Positions 12,266 to 23,164 of a stretch of 64,000 bases of DNA are shown here, in pieces (position 1 is the stretch's first letter; each line of letters opens with the position of its first letter). The DNA comes from Celoporthe dispersa (taxonomy: Eukaryota > Ascomycota > Sordariomycetes > Diaporthales > Cryphonectriaceae). The stretch is from the NCBI GenBank assembly GCA_016584495.1, contig WAID01000013.1, positions 1,364,001-1,428,000 on the forward strand, in the 5' to 3' direction. The position numbers and the translations under genes were made by a program. The notes beneath the pieces are model-generated. The model did no database searches. It saw nothing but the letters and a program-made list of their open reading frames with translations, and had not been told where the DNA came from.

Positions 12266-14998
12266 ATTGCGGTGTGCTGGGCGACCTGTGTCTAATGAGT
12301 CGATGATTTCTCTGCTGTAGAATCAGCGAGATAAGGCAGTGTGGTCACTTTGTGTCTAAGTAGACCAGAACTGAGCCCGTAACGAGCGTTCAAGGATAAG
12401 CAAGAAAAGCAGGAGGACCGCGCACGATCAAAATAAAAAAGATTCATATGAGGGTTCGACTACGGTCTTATGACTGATCTCACCCGTATCCTCGGAGCTC
12501 AGGCACAGGTCTGTAGTAATACACTTCGGATATTTCGAGACTGGTCCGAACTCCATGGTCAGTGGGTTTGCGTCCTCTGAAATTCCAACTTTTCTTTGCG
12601 ACAGCGTCATGCTCCTCAGCTAGATGTCGTCCCGAGAATTCCGGGCGGCTCCTGATGGCTTCGGCCAGGCCATAGCCGGCGGCATGGATCAAGACTAGGC
12701 AGCCCCTAGATGCCTTCTTGTGGTGTCCATGAGGGCTTCATGTAGACATCAGACGAGTGACGCGAGCGCTAAGCGTGTCTGTTCACCGCAACGCCGTAAA
12801 TCGCTCAGCCTCACCGGCCACATTGGCCGAAGCGGGCTGTGCAGCGTCCAAGCACTCTAGCTATCTTTTCTCGTCAAGGTTCTTGGTCATGACCGCTTGA
12901 CCTTGCTCAGGTAGCAGCGCTGCTCCCTCGCTGCGAACCATGAAAACAAGCGCTCGCCAAGCATTTATGACAGGTCTTGGCATGAGATCTCGGACCCATG
13001 CTTGCTATCCTTCTCACCGGGCATCATTCGTGAGCGATGAAATTCGGGCACCGCACAGGAGACTGGTGCCTTTGTCGCGTCTACCCGCTGTTCATGATGG
13101 TTTCTCAGGTGCGTGTGTAAGATTAAGACGGACCGGATACAAGCTTCGAGGGCATCAGAATCTTGTTATCTCCCTCATGATTCAAGACTGCAGATGATCG
13201 GGTTCGCGTCACTGCCGAGGCAACACGATCGCGAGAGTCGGTTAGCAAGGTCCGACGGAGGTCTTCACCAACATTTCATCTGAAGCACCACAAGTACAGA
13301 TACGACGACTGTTTGGGGTTGGTTTCGATGGCGGATAGCGCTGCCGAAATGTGGTGTTTCACAACAAAGCTTAGCTGTATCCGCACTAGACCTTGTGAGT
13401 GAAACAAAATAAGCTCCCATCACAGCAGTGACACAGACTTCAACAACATAATCGGCTCCCTCTTCTCATTCGACCTCGGTCTCTCCTTATCATTGCCGCT
13501 CTTTCCGACGTTTGGGAAGTTTTATTCTGCTGATAATGTCTATACCAGTTGGAGAAACAGTCTTCTGTCGAAGCCAACCTTCCCCATCTTGGACGCCCGC
13601 TCTTCCTGGTTGAGGCTGTGGAAGACTTGAAGGCCTTGCTGTGTTGTTTGAATTGACGAATCCGAACGATTATGGTGCATCGGGCTACTGCCTCATGCTT
13701 TGCACCTGCTGCCTGGCTGCTAGCGCTGCGCTTGAGCTCATCTGTCGGGTGAGGTGCTCGATTGATGTGAAGATTGGCGATCCTCTTTTTCCTGACAGGA
13801 ACCATGTTACTGAAGAGATACTAGGTCACCACAAATCTCAGACTAATTCTGCATAATTATTACTCCGTTCAGTGGCGGGACTTTGAATGCCCTACTTGGG
13901 ACTTGGAGAGATATTTATCCAGGAGCCAAGCGGTTACTAAATATTGCATGCGTCTTGCAGGCGAGATCAAACGCAACGACTTACGATATTAGACCGAGTA
14001 TTGTGTGACGCTTTTTACTGTATGTGTTTTGCTTTCACTTGTGAAAATGTCTTCTTGCGTAGCGCTTAATGACAGCGACACCACCACCATCGACGTGTCG
14101 GTTATAGCTCCACAATCTGCTCTCTGCCCTTATAAATGTTATTATTGTACATCTTGTTGTCCTTCATGAAGGTTGCCAACTTGCGCTGAGCCTGTACTTG
14201 ACATATATCCTGAGTGAATCTTTCTTCAGCCACATGCAGGACTTATAGGGGATCATCACCTCGCGACCACTGCCAATAATGGACATGCATGAGTTGCCGT
14301 TTGGCGACTCCCTTAGCTTCTAGTATAAGCTTGGGTATGACACCGATACCTCGATCTTGGTGTCCTTCTTAAACATCCTCGTGGAAGCGAAACGGGGGTG
14401 GCACGCGCAGAAGTGGCATAACAGTGTTGATATTGAATTCGCAGAAACAAAAGAAAGATATTCTAAATGGCTGTCTGAAGCTCTGAAGGAAACATATAAC
14501 CTGTGAGAAAAGGGTTTGGTGTTACAACCCATCCAACATGCAGGTCACAGAACAGGTCATACGGAACCAATATCAGGATACAGTGGCACTTACGTAACCC
14601 GGGGTTTAGGAGATGGAGAGAAGCTGCACAGCTATTAGTATCAGCTTGTAGTATCAGCTTGGCATCCTTTACTGGAAAGGTTTCTGGGTAATAGCGATAA
14701 GAGGGTATAATCAAATGGGATGAGACATCTCGGTGCATAGGTCAAGGTAGGTATGGATCACTACACAACAATATTGCAAAGTTAGAACTCAGGCACAGGG
14801 CTCCTCCTTGAACGGTATGAGGACAGGATTTGCCAAAGGCAGACTCGGATTTAATTTATTGGAATAGCCGACAGCAAGTAGGATGGCCTAAGCTGGGGTG
14901 TCACTGCCGCCGAGGCGCTGCAAGATGAGAATTGCACGCCCTGCCGCCGGTCTGTTGCCAGGTTCTCTGGCTGGACCTTGCACAGGTACAAGCTGCTC
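12266..14998. other. 2.7-kb stretch without a recognisable gene
   Basis: Upstream of the SOD-like gene and downstream of the thioesterase, I see only short unrelated ORFs on both strands (for example 12480-12692 and 13440-13805 on the minus strand). They have no domain, no splice logic and no codon bias. No repeats or transposon terminal sequences were recognised. Confidence 0.5.
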
Positions 14999-15894
14999 TC
15001 ATGATGTTGTCGGTGCATCACTATGGCCGGATCCGTGACCGTCCTCCGGGGATTCCCCGGGAACACGATAGGGGGATACTTGTGCCCGGCGGGCGGTCTC
15101 GATGAATCTGTGGCTTCTGTCAAACTTTAGCTGTCTCACAGTGATCTGAGCAAGAAAAGGCATATGGTCATACTTCGTATGGCTTCCTCGCGCGCACAAG
15201 TCGCCCTTCTCGTTGAAGAATGACATGCGGGTGAATGCAAGCGTCTTTCCCACTGTAATCATTATTTTTCTCAGTGACTACAGCCCTTGCACGAGGCGGG
15301 ATGACATACTCTTCTCACACTCGGCCAAGACCTTGATCTTGTCCCCGGCCTTCCCACCACTGCTTAGGTACGTGACTGTATGAGATATCTGTGTCAGTGG
15401 CCATGTTAATCCCGCCAATGAGAGGTCGGTGCTGTGTACCATTGAGGTCCGTCGAGACTCCGGTAGCATACAATCCCATGGAGGCGACAGCAAGCGAGCC
15501 TCCTAAGTCGACCAAACTGGCTATAGTGCCTCCATGCAGGATATTCAATCGGTTCTGAAGAAACGTCAGATCGGGTCAGTGTTTGGGTCCCGGTCTTTCC
15601 AGCCTCACAGTATGTTGTCGGTGGATCTCCAGTTCTAAGTTGACCTGGCCTGGACGGGCATTAAGTATCCGCAGCTAAAGCCATCGGTATTAGTATAGCC
15701 ATGCTCCTTGAGGCGGCTCTGTGAGACCTGATTAGATCTCTTACATGCTTGACTCCTAGTAATCTGTGAGAAGTCAGTCTCAGAAGATAGCTCCTGCAAC
15801 AGGAGCCTGGGTATACGCACGTGGGCTCGAGACCAGAGGTGTTCATGAAGTCTTTCAGAACCTGCTGCCTTGTGAGCCAACTGATAGCCACCAT
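14999..15894 (-). CDS. Acyl-CoA thioesterase, hotdog fold (ACOT13/PaaI-like)
   Basis: Six exons on the minus strand: 15894-15821, 15763-15745 (19-bp micro-exon), 15674-15609, 15554-15440, 15375-15310 and 15252-14999. They join in frame into a 4HBT/PaaI protein. The core is NRLNILHGGTIASLVDLGG, with the HGG turn and the following Asp used in catalysis by ACOT13-type enzymes. Then comes STDLN joined to VTYLSSGGKAGD, and GKTLAF ending in ARGSHTKY. It should hydrolyse acyl-CoA esters, probably as a mitochondrial or cytosolic tetramer; substrate length is unknown. The micro-exon is supported by a branch-like CTGAC before its acceptor and a good CTAAT branch in the following intron. It places the LLGVKH residues where the family needs them. 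The C-terminal extension after HTKY is longer than usual, so the last exon may end earlier through an unrecognised intron. Confidence 0.85.
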
Positions 15895-16557
15895 GGCTGT
15901 GTGCTAGTCTATCAAACCTTGGTCACAAAGGATCCTGCCTTAAGAGGGTTTGCCATGGTGAGGATTTGCTGCAATAAAAACTACAGCATGGGCTCGAATC
16001 CCACGCTGATAGGTGGATGGATGTTGTGTGTCTGCGGTTGCTTGGAGTGAGTTTTGAGGCCGAGATCCGGGCTGGCTAAGAAGCTAGGTGTAAGGTGCTA
16101 GATTAGCTTGGGCTGGGGGCCTCTTGGGGCACATCACAGTGCTTATCAGTCAAGACCTACCCCTGCAATCAGCACTGGGGTGAACTGTGACTTTGCCTGC
16201 CACCTGATTCACAGGCCTAACCTCACATGAAGTCAAATCTCCCCCACAGCAGCATCATCAACTCTTTATTCTGACTCTCTCTTTCTTCTCTCTGCAGCAT
16301 CCCTAAAGTACTTTGGTTGCCTCTCAACACCACAACCAGCTGCCTGTGTGCGTGCTGGCTGCAGGTGCAAAGGGGCATCTGAGCAGATCGACGACCAGAT
16401 ACAGCAGCTTTACAAGTATCGAGTCTTACGATGACAACTTGACAGGCACCAGTGCCTAACAAAGGACCAACGAGAGGGGCCGACCTCGACCTCGACCTCG
16501 ACCATCACCACCACCCGAATCCCTCTCCTCCATCCTCCTCCTTGAGGGTTGCCCATT
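15895..16557. promoter_or_regulatory. Divergent intergenic region between the thioesterase and TFB2
   Basis: This 663-bp region carries the 5' ends of both flanking genes, transcribed away from each other. The TFB2 side has a C/T-rich leader, including CGACCTCGACCTCGACCT repeats near 16481-16502 and CCTCTCCTCCATCCTCC just before the ATG. No TATA box is evident. Confidence 0.5.
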
Positions 16558-18069
16558 ATGTCTACCCGAACGCCCTCCCTCACCCTGTCCGACTACCTCG
16601 AAAAGCTCCCCGGCACCACCTACCGCCGGCTCTACCAACAACCCTCGACCACGTTCGCCATCTTCCGTCGCATGTTGCCCAACCTTGCCAAAACCATGGT
16701 CATGGCTTTGCTCTACATGCCTGACCCTCTCCCGCTTGACCACATCGAGACCTGGGTCAAGCCCGAGGCCAAGCGCGCGCGAGACCAAGCCCTCGGTATC
16801 CTGCGGCGGCTGCACATCATCGGCACCAACTCGGCTGGCAAGGACAAGTCTAAACAATTTCTTTCCCTCACGACTAACTTTCGTGCCTCCATGCGTCTTG
16901 CCCTCGAGGGCGGCGGCGACCACCAGAGCTTCGGCGTCCCTAGTAGCGAGCCGGTGCCTGCACATCTCGACGTCGCCTTCCTCGACCGAGTCGCACGGAA
17001 GAAATGGGAAGATATCCTGCACTATGTGGTCAACAGTGTGGAGCTGGGCGGCGCCGGTTCCATGGGCGGCAAGGGTTCGGGCCCCAACTCGAGCGTCAAG
17101 GAGCTTCTTGTCGCAGGGCGGCTCGTGGAGCGGACGGAGATGGGCGGCGTGCGCATCACCCAGGCAGGCTTCACGTTCCTCCTGCAGGAGGCCAACGCAC
17201 AGGTGTGGACCTTGTTGCTGCAGTGGCTCGACGCTGCCGACATCGCCACCGAGATGCACGAGCAGGGCCAGAAGACCATGCGCGGCCACGGCCTGGACAG
17301 CGTCGACATGCTGTCCTTCTTGTTCATGCTGGCCAGCCTCGAGCTCGGCCACGCGTACGACACCGCCGCGCTGACCGAGATGCGACGGAACATGCTGCCT
17401 GATCTTATGGATTTCGGGCTCGTCTTTGTCGACTCGGCACATGCGGGCCAGTACTACCCTACGCGCCTAGCGACAACCCTTACGAGCGGCGCCGGGGCGC
17501 TGCGCAGCGTTTCGGCAGGCGTCGACGCGGCCATTGCCAGCAACGCGGACGGCGTGGCGGACAGCGGCCAGAAGACGGGATTCATCATCCTCGAGACCAA
17601 CTACCGCATCTACGCATACACCTCCTCGCCCCTGCAGATCTCCGTCCTGGCGCTTTTCTGCGAGCTGAAGCACCGCTTCGCGGGCATGGTCACGGGCCGG
17701 CTGACCCGCCGGTCCATCCGCAGTGCCGTCGCCTACGGCATCACGGCCGACCAGATCATCAGCTATCTCGCGACGCACGCCCACGACCAGATGCACCGCG
17801 TGGCAGCGCTCAACAACAAGCCCGTCCTCCCGCCCACGGTCGTCGACCAGATCCGCCTGTGGCAGCTCGAGAACGAGCGCATGAAGACCTCCAAGGGGTT
17901 CCTGTTCAAGGACTTTGACACCCCGCAGGAGTACGAGAGCGTGGCGCGCTACGCCGAGGAGATCGGCGTTCTAGTGTGGAAGAGCGACGTGAAGCAGAGC
18001 TTCTTCGCCAGCAGGCACGAGCAGCTGCGGGACTTCCTTAAACAGCTGAAGAACCGGCGGGACATCTAG
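16558..18069 (+). CDS. TFB2: TFIIH core subunit Tfb2 (p52)
   Basis: This is a single-exon 503-aa gene for the TFIIH subunit that binds and stimulates the Ssl2/XPB helicase in promoter opening and nucleotide-excision repair. The opening LSDYLEKLPGTTYRRLYQQP, then LTTNFRASMRLALEGGG and KWEDILHYVVNS, are characteristic Tfb2 blocks. The mid-region has LVDSAHAGQYYPTRLATTL-type sequence (here FVDSAHAG), followed by GFIILETNYRIYAYT and ITADQIISYL. The C-terminal dimerisation segment after VVDQIRLWQLENER carries a lysine/arginine-rich end. The ATG at 16558 is preferred over an in-frame TTG nine bases upstream. GC at third positions is high throughout. The protein is essential in yeast. Convergent with the unknown gene at 18.7-19.9 kb. 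Confidence 0.97.
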   Translation: MSTRTPSLTLSDYLEKLPGTTYRRLYQQPSTTFAIFRRMLPNLAKTMVMALLYMPDPLPLDHIETWVKPEAKRARDQALGILRRLHIIGTNSAGKDKSKQFLSLTTNFRASMRLALEGGGDHQSFGVPSSEPVPAHLDVAFLDRVARKKWEDILHYVVNSVELGGAGSMGGKGSGPNSSVKELLVAGRLVERTEMGGVRITQAGFTFLLQEANAQVWTLLLQWLDAADIATEMHEQGQKTMRGHGLDSVDMLSFLFMLASLELGHAYDTAALTEMRRNMLPDLMDFGLVFVDSAHAGQYYPTRLATTLTSGAGALRSVSAGVDAAIASNADGVADSGQKTGFIILETNYRIYAYTSSPLQISVLALFCELKHRFAGMVTGRLTRRSIRSAVAYGITADQIISYLATHAHDQMHRVAALNNKPVLPPTVVDQIRLWQLENERMKTSKGFLFKDFDTPQEYESVARYAEEIGVLVWKSDVKQSFFASRHEQLRDFLKQLKNRRDI

Positions 18070-18670
18070 GGAGGTGCCGCCCTCGAGGACTCGGACGAAG
18101 GAAGTCCCGGCCGCTCCACGGCTGCCGGGTCTGTGCGTGCTCTGCGATTTGAATGGGGTGATGAGGTCTGTACGTCGAGACCCGAGGTGAGGAGGACGCC
18201 CCAGCGGCCAAAGCAAAGGTATAAGGTGAAATTCAACTGGCCGGCCAAGACCGTCGGTGGCGCCCTACAGCTTTAAGTCTGCTTGAGACCTCGAAACGGG
18301 ATCTTCCTCTTGTGGACGGACTCTTATGGATCCAGATGGCATCTGGGCTCTGGCGTTCAGGATGTCGACGGGCGGAAACGGATAGGAAAAGCCTAGGGCG
18401 GTGGGCTTTACATTTGGCCAAGGCGTTGGATGCGATGCTTCACTGGAAAACAGACATTAAGAGTCTGAGGATACAACAGGCGTTTTGTTAAAGATTCTGA
18501 CATGCCCCAGAGGCTTCAAAATTGAACGGAGACTGTTTTTTCAAAAGTCGTTCTGGCGGACACACCCAGTGGTGACCATGATTTTCATTGAACTATGGTT
18601 TCAATTGCTCCATTTTTCTCCGATGAATGACAAGCAGGGCTAACAGTGTAACAGCAAGCAAGTCTAGTGG
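18070..18670. other. Convergent intergenic region, no gene seen
   Basis: Shared 3' flank of TFB2 (plus) and the unknown minus-strand gene that ends at 18671 or 18867. No coding region was recognised. Confidence 0.5.
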
Positions 18671-19921
18671 CTACCTGATTGTCTCAAAATATGCCTCGCC
18701 CAGACCTGCCATGCGGATGTGAATAAGGAGCAGCATCCTCGAATCATTCGACTTCACAGCCGATAACACACAAGAAGCCTCCTCACCTAATCTCGTCGGG
18801 TCACATACACACAGAAACGGACACCTGAAGCGGCCTTGCTCTCTTTGCACGACCTCGACGTGTGCCCTACATGATGCTAGCCCGCTTCCCTGCCTTCTTG
18901 CCACGAATGAGGCGCGAGATATAAGATGTGGTATTCCACTCTTCAGTGATGCCGTCCCGGGGCAGGAGCTTTTGCGGCCCGTCTTGCGCGCATAGTCCTG
19001 CTGCCAGACACGCAGGCTCTTGCGAGCCTCGTCGGTCGCACAGAACGCCTCGAGGTGCACAAAGATCCGCTTGCACCGCTCGTCATCGTCAAGCAGTGAG
19101 GCGGCGTCTGCGTGTGTTATGGCATCAGTCATGTTCCCGCTGGTCTGCTGGAGGATGGCAGCGGATGTGGCAGATGGCGGGAGACGGGTGTTAAAGCGGG
19201 TGTAGCGGGCGTCCGAGACCCGAGACTGTCGGCTTTGCTGGTTGACATCTTCAGTCCGCTGCGAGTGCGCTGAGATGAAAGACTGCATGTTCTTGGGGGT
19301 GAGGACTTCGGACTGGAATCTGTCGTGGAGGGACATGAAGCGGCCAGCCCAGTAGGCCGAGGGTTGAGCCTCGTAGACAATGCAAGGGTCAGACGAGAAG
19401 GCGACCTCGGACTTGTGTGAGCCAAGAGACCATCGGCTACCCTTGGCCCTCGGGGGAAGAGTGGATGGGAGCCCGGTGGGTGTGATAGGAGCCAAGACGG
19501 CCGTGTTGACAGAGAGCGAGGATGCTGAGGCATTGGACGAGTAATTGGTGCGACGGCTGGGGATCAGGCTGGAGCGTGAAAAGGAGTGGGAAATACTAGA
19601 GAAGACATTGAGGGTGCGCGACTTAGGCAGCGGCCAGCGTTGTGTCGGCTTCTCAGGCTGCTTGGTATTGGGCGTCTGGGGACGAGACGCTGGCTCTTGT
19701 CCAGCGTGGTCAGCTATAGGAGCGATGCCGAAGCTGGTGCTAAGTTCGTTGCGGGATGAGCTGGAAACTCCTGTGCCGGAGGAGTGTGGTGAGCGCTGCT
19801 CTATAGCTGAGAGGGGGAGCGTATTGTGTTGGACTGGACCGATGGGCGCGCTGATGGGTGGGCGGCGACGAAGGGGGAGGCGTGGCGCTGGTAGACGGGA
19901 GACGCGTATAGGCGGGTCCAT
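18671..19921 (-). CDS. Unknown conserved-looking protein, second ORF of a TAATG-linked pair
   Basis: I do not recognise a named family. The frame opens at ATG 19921-19919, which overlaps the stop of the upstream ORF as TAATG, and runs 416 codons with a high GC third-position bias. The N-terminal 150 residues are Ser/Pro/Arg-rich and disordered-looking. A more ordered region follows, with SDPCIVYEAQPSAYWAGRF, SLHDRFQSEVLTPKNMQSF and DDERCKRIFVHLEAFCATDE near residues 170-310. The last part probably carries a frame error. Near the A4 run (T4 at 18970-18973) one missing A would switch from KSSCPGTAS to a better-looking KLLPRDG frame ending at 18867 with a basic tail, GKKAGKRASIM. The present frame instead continues to 18671 with sequence unlike a conserved tail. 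Function is not inferred. Confidence 0.6.
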   Translation of the reverse strand: MDPPIRVSRLPAPRLPLRRRPPISAPIGPVQHNTLPLSAIEQRSPHSSGTGVSSSSRNELSTSFGIAPIADHAGQEPASRPQTPNTKQPEKPTQRWPLPKSRTLNVFSSISHSFSRSSLIPSRRTNYSSNASASSLSVNTAVLAPITPTGLPSTLPPRAKGSRWSLGSHKSEVAFSSDPCIVYEAQPSAYWAGRFMSLHDRFQSEVLTPKNMQSFISAHSQRTEDVNQQSRQSRVSDARYTRFNTRLPPSATSAAILQQTSGNMTDAITHADAASLLDDDERCKRIFVHLEAFCATDEARKSLRVWQQDYARKTGRKSSCPGTASLKSGIPHLISRASFVARRQGSGLASCRAHVEVVQREQGRFRCPFLCVCDPTRLGEEASCVLSAVKSNDSRMLLLIHIRMAGLGEAYFETIR

Positions 19922-20373
19922 TACGGCCGATACTTCGCGAGGAAGTCTCGGGCTCTGTATCTGATCTCGAAGATGACCCTGACGCAGAGGACAATAAGGA
20001 CCAGGGCCAAGGCTTGGATGACCTTATACACGAGCTGAAGCAGGACGCAGATGGATTCGATGTAGTTTCTGGGCAGCTCGTGCAGGAGAATCCAGGTGCA
20101 CCTGGTGTTGAGAGAAAAGACGTGTATAGTCTGCTGGACGCAGATCAAAAGAGTTACTTTCAGGAAGCTAGCGTATTGTAAGAGAAGCGTGGTGGATTGA
20201 TGGTCTTCTCTGCGCTGCTGCTCGGTGCCGATTGGTTCTTGGGATGGACCAGTTGGGAATTGGCCCAAAATCTCAAGGTTTGGCTTGAGAGCTTCCTTGA
20301 GAGACTCGATAGGCTTGTTGACAGGGCAGGCAGGCTCTTGATCAGGCTCGAAAAGCTGGTGCTGGGTGGCCAT
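19921..20373 (-). CDS. Small putative membrane protein, first ORF of the TAATG-linked pair
   Basis: This 150-codon ORF starts at ATG 20373-20371 and ends with TAA 19923-19921, whose last A is the first base of the next ORF's ATG. An in-frame TTG 12 bases upstream is less likely as a start. About 70 percent of third positions are G or C (counted by eye), like the neighbouring genes, so I take it as coding. Residues 1-60 are hydrophilic and Gln/Glu/Pro-rich. Two hydrophobic segments follow, around LLLQYASFLKVTLLICV and VIQALALVLIVLCVRVIF, and then a basic tail, RYRARDFLAKYRP. I know no family for it. It could instead be the N-terminal part of one larger protein if a base is missing near the junction. 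Confidence 0.5.
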   Translation of the reverse strand: MATQHQLFEPDQEPACPVNKPIESLKEALKPNLEILGQFPTGPSQEPIGTEQQRREDHQSTTLLLQYASFLKVTLLICVQQTIHVFSLNTRCTWILLHELPRNYIESICVLLQLVYKVIQALALVLIVLCVRVIFEIRYRARDFLAKYRP

Positions 20374-20970
20374 CCTCGATTCCAACAGTGTAATAGTGCA
20401 GCATTCGGCAGCAAAGGAGAGACGGATGTGTCAGTATATTGAGGTATGGAGGTGATGATCCTGGTTGGTAATCTATCAGAAGATGATGGAGAAAATCAAC
20501 AGACTGCGGATGATGAAAGCAGAAAGCCATGCCCTTCTGCCCAGGAAGGAGAATTGGCTATGTGAAGGAGAAGGAGTTCAGCTTCTGTAGACGATATGTG
20601 CCTTCCCTACATGTGTAGACATAGAAGAAGGGCAGCTGCATCACAGACGGGAAGCTAATTATGCTAAGAATTCCCATAAATTTCCCTTCGTCCTCACTCA
20701 TCCTCTTAGAGTGTACTATATAAGTGTATGCTCACTGAATAACCAACATCATAAGGCTTGCCCCAACCACAGTCAGGACTGAAGAGGGTATCATGATAAA
20801 GCTAATTTCTTGAATGATCACCAGGCATCCTCAAACTCCCATCTCATGACCCGGTTCATCTCGCACCATGTTCTCATTGTTCGTAAGTGATTTGGTATGC
20901 CATTATGCCCATGCCCATGGCCCTTGGCGCTGACTGCATGACCATCAGGGCACTGCCTGCATGACCATCA
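20374..20970. other. Intergenic, no gene seen
   Basis: Upstream of the TAATG-linked pair and downstream of the TANGO2-like gene (all minus). No TATA box was identified with confidence. CCATGCCCATGGCCC-type direct repeats lie near 20907-20921. Confidence 0.5.
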
Positions 20971-22101
20971 TCAAGACGACTCCTCCCAGCCATCAATAGC
21001 AAAGCGAAACACTGCATCCCCCTTCCCCTTCTCTATCTCGTTCCCATCTGCATCAAACAGTGATCTCTCCGTATACGTCACATTGCCATCCCAGTCCACA
21101 AGGATGACGGTCTGTCTCTGCGTCCCGTACATGCCCTTACTGAACCCCTGGGTGGGTTGAGGGTCTGGCCTCCGAGAGCCCTCTACCTTGTCCAGTGCGT
21201 CCTTGAGTTCCGCACTGACATGTCCGTTCTCCCTGGCCGTCGAGGTCCATGAGGCCATGTCATCTTTGTGTTGTTGATCGCCTATGAGCGGGATGAAGAT
21301 GGATTCCTGCAGAATCTTTAGGTAGTCCTCGAAGGCGGATTGTGGTGCCCTAGGTAGGTCATCCTGGTCTAAGACGCTAAAGAGACGTTCCCGCAGCTCG
21401 TCTTCGCTCGACTCCTCCGCCACGGCCTCCTCGATCGCCTTCTTGAGCAGGGTCTTTCCCTTGGTGACCTTGGGCCACTCCTGAGGGGCATCATATGCCG
21501 CATTGCTCAACCCGACAATCTCCCCTCTCCTCCCGGCGATCCAAGGTATCTGCTCTGGGTGCTCGGCCTTATTCGAGAGGATTCCGAGCGGCGCCAGCGC
21601 ATTCTCACCTCCTTCCCTCCGTCTCCGCAGCTTGCCACAGATCAGCGAGAACCCGCCCACCCCCTGGGTTCCCCCTGATGCGATCATTGCCTCCACAAAG
21701 TCAGCCACGCTCTGCTCGCTGGTATTCCCAAGCCACGCGGTGACCATACCGCCGCGGCTCTTGGTCCCGCTGATGGACGGCGCGCCGGTGCTTGTGTCCA
21801 GCTCCCGATAGTTGGTCAGCACGGCAAAGTGGCCGGACCTGGTGATACCGAGCCAGGTGCCCTGCTCGGGGCGGAGGAGGTCGCGAGAGGAGAGGATGTG
21901 CTGCAGCTCCTCCTCTGAGGAGTCGCCATTCTGCGTAGAGTGTTCGTTGCTCGCTGGCGTTGCTGTCCTTGATGACTGCCGTGATGCTCTTGTGGTCCAC
22001 CAGTGAGGTCGGGACGTTGGCCTGAGGACGAACTCGTCGCGATTGTCGAGAATGATGAGCGCATACTTTGGGTGCGCGGTGGTGAGGAGAGCGATACACA
22101 T
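20971..22101 (-). CDS. TANGO2 / NRDE-domain protein
   Basis: This is an intronless 376-aa gene with ATG at 22101-22099. The N-terminus carries Met-Cys-Ile-Ala and then LILDNRDEF-type sequence (here IILDNRDEF, residues 17-24), the NRDE signature that names the family, followed by RPHWW. Later conserved blocks are GTWLGITRSGHFAVLTNYRE, SRGGMVTAWL, GLSNAAYD and the C-terminal YGTQRQTVILVDWDGNVTY. TANGO2 proteins are linked to Golgi organisation and to mitochondrial haem or lipid handling in animals and worms; the fungal role is not settled. The gene is co-directional with the TAATG-linked pair downstream. Its coding frame has no break, unlike several neighbours. An upstream in-frame TTG (22206) adds residues unlike the family. 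Confidence 0.93.
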   Translation of the reverse strand: MCIALLTTAHPKYALIILDNRDEFVLRPTSRPHWWTTRASRQSSRTATPASNEHSTQNGDSSEEELQHILSSRDLLRPEQGTWLGITRSGHFAVLTNYRELDTSTGAPSISGTKSRGGMVTAWLGNTSEQSVADFVEAMIASGGTQGVGGFSLICGKLRRRREGGENALAPLGILSNKAEHPEQIPWIAGRRGEIVGLSNAAYDAPQEWPKVTKGKTLLKKAIEEAVAEESSEDELRERLFSVLDQDDLPRAPQSAFEDYLKILQESIFIPLIGDQQHKDDMASWTSTARENGHVSAELKDALDKVEGSRRPDPQPTQGFSKGMYGTQRQTVILVDWDGNVTYTERSLFDADGNEIEKGKGDAVFRFAIDGWEESS

Positions 22102-23164
22102 GGTGTGTGGTAGCCTAGTTCTTTTTGGCGGAACGTTGTTCTTGAAGATGAAACCTCGGTGATCGACCTCGAGACAGGTAAAGTATTGGTGCCAATGGAT
22201 GTGCAAGCAAAAATGTAGGAGACGCGAACGAATCTGTTCTTTTGTCTTCGAATCCTCAGTTATAGCCCAAGTCGTCTACTGTTCCTGTACCTGACTCAGG
22301 TCACACCACAAGCAGGACTCGAAGCACCTCCCAAGGCAATGCGTGATCGGGGACACGTGATGGGAAAAAGAGACTCCGAAGAACGGGATCGTGAGACAGA
22401 GAGCGCGCGAACGCGAGAGAGACAGAGAAAAGGTGGCAAGTGATTCAAAAAAACTATGAAGGTGGCAACCACCAAAAAGACCCTTGTTTGCCTATAGATA
22501 ATGATGCCTGAGAACGTTGTGTTCAAGAATAATCAAAGAGATCTTTACCCTGCCTGGTGTCTAGACCACAGCCGTGGAGAACGGAGGTGAACCAGGCCTG
22601 CAGGTATACACCCGTATATGTGGGCACCCAACCGCCAGCCGCTCGCTCGTTGCCGCTGGGAGCGGTGAACCCGCACCGCTAGAGCCGCCACCCAGCCGTC
22701 TGTGCATGCAGGGCAGGGTATTTAGGGCAGCGGGAACCCCCGGGATTGGCAGACGTCATGCAGCTCCCCGCCGCGGGGCGCCGTCATTGACCTCCGAACC
22801 CGGCCAGCTAGGACAAGAAGGCACGATACACCTCTAGGTCTGCACCGGCGTGACTTGCTAACGTGTGAGCCTGCCAAAGGCGGCCATTGAGGCGTCACTA
22901 GACTTGGAAGACAGAGCCTTCTCTGTGGTGCTTTGTCCAGATTGTAATCTCGATTCCAGACGAACGATCCTCTGTCTCCTTTCGCTGGTTACTGGGCGGG
23001 AAGCATCCTATCCCGACCCGAAGGGCAAGGACCACCCAGAGCAACTACATTTTGATGAGGAAGGCATCGCAGGGGAGGCTGACATCAGTAACAAGACCTG
23101 GCCAAAGCAGCATATCGGCAGCGTTCTCCTTCGAGGGACAGGTTCCTTTCTCTTTCTTCCTACC
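22102..23164. other. Intergenic, no gene seen
   Basis: Promoter side of the TANGO2-like gene and 3' flank of BPL1. It contains a GC-rich patch at about 22620-22820. Short ORFs here show no domain and partly overlap the BPL1 3' flank on the other strand. Confidence 0.5.

Noticed and set aside
15990..16015. tRNA-like T-arm sequence GGCTCGAATCCCAC
   Set aside because: The downstream seven bases have no matching acceptor-stem partner about 70 bases upstream, and no A box or anticodon stem fits.
16456..17442. 328-codon minus-strand ORF opposite TFB2
   Set aside because: It is the antisense shadow of the highly GC-biased TFB2 coding sequence; its His/Val/Glu-rich translation is typical of such shadows.
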